A DNA stretch of 64,000 nucleotides from assembly GCA_902489745.1 (NCBI GenBank), contig CABUBB010000001.1, positions 248,001 to 312,000 of the forward strand, read 5' to 3'. Each line of letters starts with the position of its first letter. The stretch's first letter is position 1. The position numbers and the translations under genes were made by a program. Origin of the DNA: Metaruminococcus_A sp003150405 (GTDB lineage: Bacteria > Bacillota > Clostridia > Oscillospirales > Ruminococcaceae). The notes beneath the pieces are model-generated. The model was not told the DNA's origin. It worked only from the letters and a program-made list of their open reading frames with translations, and ran no database searches. Shown here in pieces: positions 35,940 through 42,682 of the stretch.

Positions 35940-36554
35940 ATGCCACAAACAACACACGCAAAAACCCTGAAGCTGGCACAGCTTGCCATGCTGATTGCCA
36001 TTGAGGCAATCATGACCTTTCTGCCGATCGGATTTATCATGATCCCGCCGGTGTCTATCACGCTGCTCCACATTCCGGTAATTATTGGAGCAATCCTGAT
36101 GGGACCACTCTATGGGGGGATTCTTGGCGGGTCATTCGGACTGTTTAGCCTCATCAAAGCGTCTTTTGCGGCGACCTCTCCAGTTGATATGATGTTCTCG
36201 CCGTTTTTGAGCGGCGCGCCCATCCAGTCGATTGTAATGTGTGTTATCCCGCGGATTTTGCTGGGTGTCATCGCCGCTTACCTGTTTATCCTGTTCCGCA
36301 AACTGACCAAAAATGAGGTTGTATCCATTTTAATTGCTGCATTGATGGCAACGGCTTGTCACACCGTTATGGTGCTTGGTTGCCTGTGGTTGCTCTTTAA
36401 CAGTATTGCGCTGGAATCTGGCGTGACCCTTGCGGCGGTGTTTGGAACGGTCATCACCTTAAACGGCATTTTAGAAATGTTTGCCGCCGGCGTGTTGGCA
36501 ACGGCGGTCTGCAAGCCGCTATGGGCATTTCAGAAAAAGCGCAGGCTTGCGTAA
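35940..36554 (+). CDS. ECF transporter S component, probably pantothenate (PanT-like)
   Basis: 204 residues with about six membrane helices. S components bind a vitamin and dock onto a shared EcfA-A'-T energising module encoded elsewhere. LPIGFIMIPPVSITLLHIPV, IGAILMGPLYGGILGGSFGL and PRILLGVIAAYLF match the ECF_trnsprt/PanT type. It lies 105 nt behind the coaX-like gene with no terminator between, so the pair probably imports and phosphorylates pantothenate. The start ATG at 35940 follows AAGGAGG; the frame is open further upstream. The pantothenate assignment is by neighbourhood and motif, not proven. Confidence 0.85.
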   Translation: MPQTTHAKTLKLAQLAMLIAIEAIMTFLPIGFIMIPPVSITLLHIPVIIGAILMGPLYGGILGGSFGLFSLIKASFAATSPVDMMFSPFLSGAPIQSIVMCVIPRILLGVIAAYLFILFRKLTKNEVVSILIAALMATACHTVMVLGCLWLLFNSIALESGVTLAAVFGTVITLNGILEMFAAGVLATAVCKPLWAFQKKRRLA

Positions 36555-36573
36555 TATGGTTCGATTTTATTTG

Positions 36574-36604
36574 AAAAGGTGGAGCTTTGCTCCACCTTTT
36601 TTTT
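36574..36604 (+). terminator. Rho-independent terminator
   Basis: 12-bp stem AAAAGGTGGAGC/GCTCCACCTTTT with loop TTT and a further T run. Confidence 0.9.
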
Positions 36605-36676
36605 GTGTGGTCGGTATTCACAAAATACCACGTTGATATTTGTTGGATATATTATACAAATACACCTGCTATATCG

Positions 36677-36705
36677 TTGATAAAATTATTTATTTATAGT
36701 ATAAT
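36677..36705 (+). promoter_or_regulatory. Sigma-A promoter of A4
   Basis: TTGATA, a 17-bp spacer and a perfect TATAAT. This is the strongest promoter of the A family, about 105 nt before the start. Confidence 0.8.
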
Positions 36706-36811
36706 TTGATTAACAAATATTGGAAGGAGATGCCCGTGCAGCATTGAATATCGCCTCAATACCCTTTCCCCAGTGCATTGACCCAAATGTGAAAACAAAG
36801 GAGAGGTAAAC

Positions 36812-37848
36812 ATGAAAAAGCGGTTTCGTAGAATCACATCAGCACTCTTGTCAGCGGCCTTGATGTTCGGCTGCGTTGGTTTTTCAGCTTCGGAGGAGCA
36901 ATCCAATTTGTCACCGGCCGAACAATATGCGGCGTACATTGATTCGCTGGACTGGCCGAGCTATGACAACCACATTGATATGACTGAGGCAGCGCAAATC
37001 CCCGAATATATCTTAAACCAAATGAGTACCGAAGATTTGATCGAGGCAATGCTTATTTATCCGTTAAATATGGACTTAATGGCTTGGGATACCTACGAGC
37101 AGGGGTTCGAGGCGGTAAGCAGTTATTTTAATGGGCTTCAGGAGTTATTAACCCGTGAGGACAGAACCCAAAACTCCTTGCCAAAATGGAGTCCATGCTG
37201 ACTGTTACCAATGCACATTCGTTTGATGTAGACCAGTTTATGGATCCGTTAATTTGCGATGTTTTGTTGGCTCAGCCGGAATTTCTGAATCAGCTTTCTG
37301 AACAGGAGACCGAAGAGGCAATAGCAGTCGTTGATGAAATTGCAGAACAGCGTAATCCGGAAACTTATGGCGGTTCGTTCTACCAGTTTTATCAGGCAGC
37401 GAATGAGGGGATGGAGCCATACTATAACTGGCCCAATGTATATACACCAGGAGGAAAAAAGGTAGAAGCTAAAGAGTGGGAGCCAGGCGACCAGGAATTA
37501 ACCGAAGCTGAAAAGATTGCTTATCAAGGAAAGTATTTAGCGCAATATCCCAATGCTAAATTTTTAGCTCCAGCCACTTGGAAATACAATTGCCATTCCT
37601 TTGCATGGTACAGTACTTCGTCAGCCAACCGTTATTGGATTACCCAAATTCAAAAATCTTATTTATTGGAAAGCACAAAAATGAGTACTTTAACGACAGA
37701 TACACGTGTAACTTATTTAAATAACAATGGAATATACGATCATTCGGCAATTCGCCTATCGGGGGATGCCAGCGGCTTGGTTTCTTCAAAATGGGCACAA
37801 GGGCCAGCATATCAGCATGCAGTTCAATACTGCCCTTTTTATAACTAA
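36812..37848 (+). pseudogene. Family A gene A4, split by one frameshift
   Basis: The signal peptide (MKKRFRRITSALLSAALM..., cut near FSAS) and N-terminal domain (36812-37201) and the Cys domain (37186-37848) lie in different frames. The slip is in a short A run near 37170; one extra A would give REDRTQKLLAKMESML, matching A1 and A3. The second frame has LLAQPEFLNQLSEQE, RNPETYGGS, NCHSFAWYS, the DHSAI motif, SKWAQG and QYCPFYN, so the catalytic-type Cys and His are intact. Joined, the protein would be about 345 residues. Alternatives are programmed or slippage-dependent frameshifting, or translation of a signal-less second half from 37186. GGAGAGG precedes the first ATG. Confidence 0.82.
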
Positions 37849-37871
37849 CGTATTGGCGTTTTTAATTCGTC

Positions 37872-37899
37872 TACCCTGCGGCAACTATGCCGCAGGGTA
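37872..37899 (+). terminator. Hairpin between A4 and B5
   Basis: Perfect 12-bp stem TACCCTGCGGCA/TGCCGCAGGGTA with loop ACTA and a weak ATTGTTT tail, ending 18 nt before B5. It may terminate or attenuate A4 transcripts. Confidence 0.6.
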
Positions 37900-37917
37900 A
37901 TTGTTTCAGGAGGGTTT

Positions 37918-38679
37918 ATGAAAATAAAACGGATTTTTCTATTTGCATGTCTCTTTGTAATTCTCGGTTCGCTTACCTTTTTCTTAGTTGTGGTACACTT
38001 CAGACGCGAAGCCGCCATGCACGAATCCGTTTGGTCGGAAGTGGAGCAGAGAATGGAATGGGGAACGGTACCCTTGCCCCACCTGGTAAAACATTACGAA
38101 GAACAGCTTGATCCGGAAATTCCGAAAATTAAGGTCACAGCTCGTCAGTTTGGCGACGGCTGTGCAGTGGATTACATACTGCCGTATGATGGGACTATTC
38201 GCCGGAGTACTGAGGAAACTGAAACAGACCAAAAGAAAACGTGGTTTGTGAATTTAATGAATAATTTCCAGTCGCTTCCAGTCTTATATGACGGATATGG
38301 CTATCATGACACAGAAGATTGGGAGGAGGTGCCTGCTCATTTCAAGATTCAATTTGAACAGCCACCAACAGGAGAAATTGTTGTCAAGGATTACGGCATA
38401 TTTAATAAATACGGAACTGCCACCGAAGCGGGGAAAAAGGGATATAAAAGTGTAGGCTATATACATACCTTTGAAGCAGCACAGGAACTGGAATTTGATT
38501 TATGGTTGTATGACGGAATTCATGGCCTGTCTGCCATGCCTGAACTGCGGGGCTTGGTGGTAGAATGTGAAATTGGCGGAAAACAGGTGGAGTATTACAT
38601 TTTGTTTCAAGTCATTTATGATGGAGGAGGTCTTTTTTATGGAGAAGACCTTTCCCACCTCACTCCGTTGGAAGAATAA
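37918..38679 (+). CDS. Family B membrane-anchored protein B5
   Basis: 253 residues with an N-terminal membrane anchor (about 5-27). The core is intact: LVKHYEEQLDPEIPKIKV, LPYDGTIR, KTWFVNLMNNFQSLP, FKIQFEQPPTGEIVV, FDLWLYDGI, LRGLVVECEIGG, VEYYILFQV and LSHLTPLEE. CAGGAGGG precedes the ATG. The Phe-Gln change in NNFQSLP and the Leu in LSHLTPLEE are small departures. B6 starts 26 nt after its stop, so the two are co-transcribed. Function unknown. Confidence 0.82.
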   Translation: MKIKRIFLFACLFVILGSLTFFLVVVHFRREAAMHESVWSEVEQRMEWGTVPLPHLVKHYEEQLDPEIPKIKVTARQFGDGCAVDYILPYDGTIRRSTEETETDQKKTWFVNLMNNFQSLPVLYDGYGYHDTEDWEEVPAHFKIQFEQPPTGEIVVKDYGIFNKYGTATEAGKKGYKSVGYIHTFEAAQELEFDLWLYDGIHGLSAMPELRGLVVECEIGGKQVEYYILFQVIYDGGGLFYGEDLSHLTPLEE

Positions 38680-38705
38680 CAAAAATCCGCTTTTGAAAGG
38701 AAACT

Positions 38706-39512
38706 ATGAAACGCAAAAATCAGCTGGCCATTATAGCCCTTGTATGCAGTATGTTTGTTGTCGGAATTTGGTCTGTTTCCTCCTATTACAGTCGATCATC
38801 GGTCACCGACTATTCGAGAACGGAAACCTCTTTTTCCAGCCTATCCCAATCATCTGCCTCGGTATCTACTGTTGATGTTTCGCGGCTAATTGAATACTAC
38901 GAGGGTAAACTTGACCCGACTATTCCCAAGATAACTGCAACAGCAGAGTTTAACGGTGAGAATTACGAATTACCCTATGACGCTGTCTTTATAGAGGGAG
39001 AGTTAGCCGAATCCGCACAAAATCGTGAGCGCTTTATGAACCTAATGAATAACTATTGGTTGCTCCCTGCACTTAGCGATGGACGGATAGACCGTACACT
39101 CGGCGAAACAACCCGTTTTACCCTTCACTTTGAACAGCCACCGGACGACGAGGTTATAATCATTGACCGCATTATGATGCTTCCGATGACCGATTTACAA
39201 ACCGGCATACCGGAATACAGCTTTGGCCTGGCTGTCCCGCTTTCAGTTACCTCAAGCAGTGACCCGACGGGTATGACTTATGTAGGCAATCATACTTATG
39301 CCTTTACACCGGAAAATGATATACTATCATTCGATTTATGGAGTTACTATGCGCTTGGGTACATGAGTACCTACCCGCATGCACGGGGTATGCAGATAAG
39401 AGTCCGATACGGTGAAAAGCAGGTGGAATACGCATTATTGTTTCGCACGACCTATAATAGTTTTTTGCCTGCTCCAAAGTATACGGCACATCTGTCGCCA
39501 CTAGAAGAATAA
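38706..39512 (+). CDS. Family B membrane-anchored protein B6
   Basis: 268 residues with an N-terminal membrane anchor (about 7-27), a Ser-rich linker and a more divergent core: LIEYYEGKLDPTIPKITA, LPYDAVFI, ERFMNLMNNYWLLP, FTLHFEQPPDDEVII, FDLWSYYALG, ARGMQIRVRYG, VEYALLFRT and a final AHLSPLEE. It has GAAAGG before the ATG and is in an operon with B5. The divergence from B1-B5 is spread over the whole domain. Function unknown. Confidence 0.8.
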   Translation: MKRKNQLAIIALVCSMFVVGIWSVSSYYSRSSVTDYSRTETSFSSLSQSSASVSTVDVSRLIEYYEGKLDPTIPKITATAEFNGENYELPYDAVFIEGELAESAQNRERFMNLMNNYWLLPALSDGRIDRTLGETTRFTLHFEQPPDDEVIIIDRIMMLPMTDLQTGIPEYSFGLAVPLSVTSSSDPTGMTYVGNHTYAFTPENDILSFDLWSYYALGYMSTYPHARGMQIRVRYGEKQVEYALLFRTTYNSFLPAPKYTAHLSPLEE

Positions 39513-39617
39513 AAGAATCCGTGGAGCTTATAGAATGCCCTATGGATTGTCCATATACTGGGCAATATACAGGTGCATTAAAATATTATACACGATAGTC
39601 TGTGAAAGGAGGTTAAA

Positions 39618-40235
39618 ATGAAGCAGTCTGTATTTTTCACCCTAGGTTTTTCTTTGCTATTGTTTTTAACTTCCTGTCTATGTAAAGATTCGGCCACAAA
39701 TACGATCTACTCGGCCTCAGATCCCTCTATACCGATTGTTACAATAAAGGCAAACGACGAAGAAATTCCCTATACGGCTATTATGCGTATAAGTGGTACA
39801 GAGCTTGAGGAAGATAAAAATGGAACATGGTTTGTGAAAATGCGGGAGCAGAATCGGAAACCAATTAACATTTCCAATGGGAGCGAGGTTACAGTTTGCT
39901 TCCCAAGGGATTCTTCCGTTACCGAAATTACACTAATCGATCATGAATTGGTTGCAAACGGTGAAAATAAAGGGCTTTCGCCCTATGGCTTAATGAACGC
40001 TGCGGACGAAGAACTTGCCGAACGGATACAGGCCAATACCAGGTATTATGAGGTCGATTCGAACAACGAGATTCGTTTTGCATTGCCCCATCATAATTAT
40101 TTTATTGCAGAACAATATCTGCCAAGTGTTGAGAGGCTGCGCGGAATCCAGATGAAATGCAGCATTAACGGCCAGCGATATGATTACTATTTTCTATTCA
40201 CTTCGTATGATACAACGGGTCCAGAACTGCAATAA
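39618..40235 (+). CDS. Divergent family B-like lipoprotein B7
   Basis: 205 residues with a lipobox (LTSC, Cys at about residue 21). The core can be recognised only in part: DPSIPIVTI for DPEIPKITV, IPYTAIMR for LPYDA, NGTWFVKM for RTWFxNLM, and RLRGIQMKC with YDYYFLFTS for the late strands. The NNFWSLP segment and the FSHLTPLEE tail are absent. It is preceded by AAAGGAGG and follows B6 by 105 nt. It is the most distant member and may have another partner. Function unknown. Confidence 0.72.
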   Translation: MKQSVFFTLGFSLLLFLTSCLCKDSATNTIYSASDPSIPIVTIKANDEEIPYTAIMRISGTELEEDKNGTWFVKMREQNRKPINISNGSEVTVCFPRDSSVTEITLIDHELVANGENKGLSPYGLMNAADEELAERIQANTRYYEVDSNNEIRFALPHHNYFIAEQYLPSVERLRGIQMKCSINGQRYDYYFLFTSYDTTGPELQ

Positions 40236-40280
40236 TGGTTAAAGTTGGTATTTCACTTACAGCCCCGTAATATCCTCAAA

Positions 40281-40318
40281 AATAAAATCCGTGGAGTAAA
40301 TGCTCCACGGATTTTATT
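40281..40318. terminator. Bidirectional terminator between B7 and pncB
   Basis: 16-bp perfect stem AATAAAATCCGTGGAG with a 6-nt loop and flanking A/T tracts. A half copy of the same word (AATCCGTGGAGC) occurs just after B6 at about 39516. Confidence 0.88.
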
Positions 40319-40436
40319 TTTGCGTTTCTACGATTTCTTTTATCATCAAGCGGCTGCCAGTTTTAATTCCGGATACAGCATCTCTGTTTGAAACAAATGA
40401 AGCAGGCAAAGGCCTGGGAAGAGAATATACTGACTT

Positions 40437-41876
40437 CTACCGCTTTTGCGAGAGCAGCGTCTGCTTGATGTCCCAGAGCTTCTGGGAGAGATCAACATAA
40501 TAGTTGTGCGGGTTTTCAAACCGTTTGACCTCATCCCATTGTAGGTCAATCTGGGTGCGGCAGTAGTCGCGGATTTGTTCGACCGGCGGGGACTGGTAAA
40601 CACATTCTCCATTTTTAAAGATGGGTATAAGCAGTTCTCTGGCGGTGAAGTTGGTTAGAGTTTTGCGTTTCCAAGTATAATCTGGGTCAAAAATTTCGAG
40701 CGGTTTGCTCTCGTCAATGATTTCGTCGTGGACGCAGATAAGGTCGGCAATCGCCTTGCCGGAGTCGTTCTCAAAGATACGGTACACCTTTTTAAAGTGC
40801 GGATTGGTGATTTTGGCCGCGTTTTCGCTGATTTTGATTTTAGGAATAATGGTTCCGCTTTCATCCTCTACCGCGCAGAGCTTATAAACGCCGCCGAATA
40901 CCGGATCGCTTTTGGAAGTGATCAACCGCTCGCCGACTCCAAAGGCGTCAACCTTTGCGCCTTGAAGCAGAATATCCTGAATGATTGCCTCGTCCAGCGA
41001 ATTGGAAGCAATAATTTTACAATCAGTCAGCCCTGCGTCGTCCAGCATTTTACGCGCTTTTTTGGAGAGGTAGGTGATGTCGCCTGAATCTAAACGAATG
41101 GCGCAGTCGGTAATACCACGCGGCAGCAACATCTCCTTGAAGGCACGGATGGCGTTGGGTACCCCACTTTTCAAGACATTGTAGGTGTCTACCAGCAGGG
41201 TGGCGTTTTGCGGATAAAGCTCGCAGTAGGTTTTAAAAGCCGTGTATTCGTCGTCAAACATCTGTACCCAGGAATGCGCCATCGTTCCGGTGGCGGGGAC
41301 GCCGTAGCATTTATCGGTCAAAGTACAGGCGGTTCCGGCACAGCCGGCAATGTAGGCAGCGCGCGCGCCGAGGACGGCGCCGTCTGCCCCCTGTGCCCGG
41401 CGGGAGCCGAACTCACTGATGGCGCGCCCGTCTGCCGCACGGACAATGCGGTTCGCTTTGGTGGCAATGAGGGACTGGTGGTTTAATATAAGCAGCAGGT
41501 AGGTTTCAACAAGCTGTGCTTCAATAGCGGGCGCGCGGACGGTTAAAAGCGGTTCGTGCGGAAAGACCGGGGTGCCCTCTGGGACGGCATAAATGTCACC
41601 AGTGAAATGGAAATCACGGAGATAGTCGAGAAATCCCTCTGAAAAGATGCCCTTTTCCCGCAAAAATTTTAGGTCGCTTTCTGAAAAGGAAAGCCGTTTG
41701 ATGTAATCAATGGCCTGTTCCAGCCCTGCGGCAATGGCGAAACCGCCGCCGTCAGGAATCCGGCGGAAAAAGATATCAAAGTAGCAGATTTGATCCTTTT
41801 TTCCTGTTTCAAAATAGCCGTTTCCCATTGTGAGCTCATAAAAATCGCACAACAGGGTATAGTTGTTTTTATTCAT
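40437..41876 (-). CDS. pncB: Nicotinate phosphoribosyltransferase
   Basis: 479 residues. It joins nicotinate and PRPP to form nicotinate mononucleotide in NAD salvage. Family motifs: LLCDFYELTMGNGYF near the start, EFGSRRAQG (phosphoribosyl site), GTMAHSWVQMF and LLVDTYN, then RLDSGDITYLSKKAR and FGVGERLITSKSDPVFGGVYKL. The length is normal. It is the last gene of a minus-strand group with pncA (65 nt upstream) and nadE, giving the full route from nicotinamide to NAD apart from NadD. Confidence 0.95.
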   Translation of the reverse strand: MNKNNYTLLCDFYELTMGNGYFETGKKDQICYFDIFFRRIPDGGGFAIAAGLEQAIDYIKRLSFSESDLKFLREKGIFSEGFLDYLRDFHFTGDIYAVPEGTPVFPHEPLLTVRAPAIEAQLVETYLLLILNHQSLIATKANRIVRAADGRAISEFGSRRAQGADGAVLGARAAYIAGCAGTACTLTDKCYGVPATGTMAHSWVQMFDDEYTAFKTYCELYPQNATLLVDTYNVLKSGVPNAIRAFKEMLLPRGITDCAIRLDSGDITYLSKKARKMLDDAGLTDCKIIASNSLDEAIIQDILLQGAKVDAFGVGERLITSKSDPVFGGVYKLCAVEDESGTIIPKIKISENAAKITNPHFKKVYRIFENDSGKAIADLICVHDEIIDESKPLEIFDPDYTWKRKTLTNFTARELLIPIFKNGECVYQSPPVEQIRDYCRTQIDLQWDEVKRFENPHNYYVDLSQKLWDIKQTLLSQKR

Positions 41877-41941
41877 GGCTGCTCCCTTCCATTAGGTCGT
41901 TTTTTATGGGAAAACCGTCTGGACGGCGGAACTCTAAAGCG

Positions 41942-42475
41942 TTACGCCGGACGGTGCGTCACTTCAATGTGCAGGCCGCCCATCACATCCAGTGCTTTTT
42001 GGTGAAGCTCCTGATCCGCGCCTGAGGTGCAGGAAGCATCGACGATAATATGCGCATTGGGTAGAGCCGCTTTGGCGATAACAGCGTTGGACAGCACACA
42101 GATATTCGAGACAAGACCGACCAGCTCCACTGTGTCATAATCCTTGCCGCTCAGGTATTCGCCGAGCTTAAGGGAAGGAAAAGTCGGCTTTTCAAAGCAA
42201 GCGTCCTCCGGCCGCCGGAGCGCAGCGATGGTACCGGTAAGCTCCCAACCGGCGCTGCCCTTAATACAGTGCTCCACCGGGAGATGCTTCCCTTCTTCGG
42301 TCGAGTAGTAATTCACTCCATGCGTATCCATTGTAAAAAGAATGTCGTTTTCCGCTGCACGATAGGCGCGTATCTTTTCGGCAATATTTGACTCAATTGC
42401 CTTCCCGCCGTCGAACCCGAGACTGCCGGAGACAAAGTCGTTCTGATAATCAACAACAATGAGCAGCTTTTTCAT
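41942..42475 (-). CDS. pncA: Nicotinamidase (isochorismatase-like cysteine hydrolase)
   Basis: 177 residues. It deamidates nicotinamide to nicotinate. The catalytic Asp is in LIVVDYQNDFVSGSLG (about residue 9), the Lys in CFEKPTFPS, and the nucleophile Cys in GLVSNICVLSNA (about residue 125). A DTHGVNYY...E...H region gives the metal ligands. It lies directly upstream of pncB on the same strand with AGGAGG before the ATG, which fits nicotinamide salvage better than another isochorismatase role. Confidence 0.92.
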   Translation of the reverse strand: MKKLLIVVDYQNDFVSGSLGFDGGKAIESNIAEKIRAYRAAENDILFTMDTHGVNYYSTEEGKHLPVEHCIKGSAGWELTGTIAALRRPEDACFEKPTFPSLKLGEYLSGKDYDTVELVGLVSNICVLSNAVIAKAALPNAHIIVDASCTSGADQELHQKALDVMGGLHIEVTHRPA

Positions 42476-42682
42476 GGGAGACCTCCTGAAACGGCATGAT
42501 GGCAGTCAAAAAGGAAGTAGCAATACCACTGGATGAACAGCAAAAGCGGGATATACTCAGGTGGCCTTATGGATGCTGTTGGCGCGGCAAACCGTTTGAA
42601 GAACCGCGTGGTTACCGCTATGTCTCGTCCCCTGTTAGTATGTTCTTTTTTGCTGCTTTAACATGCCTGTATGAAGTTGGTT

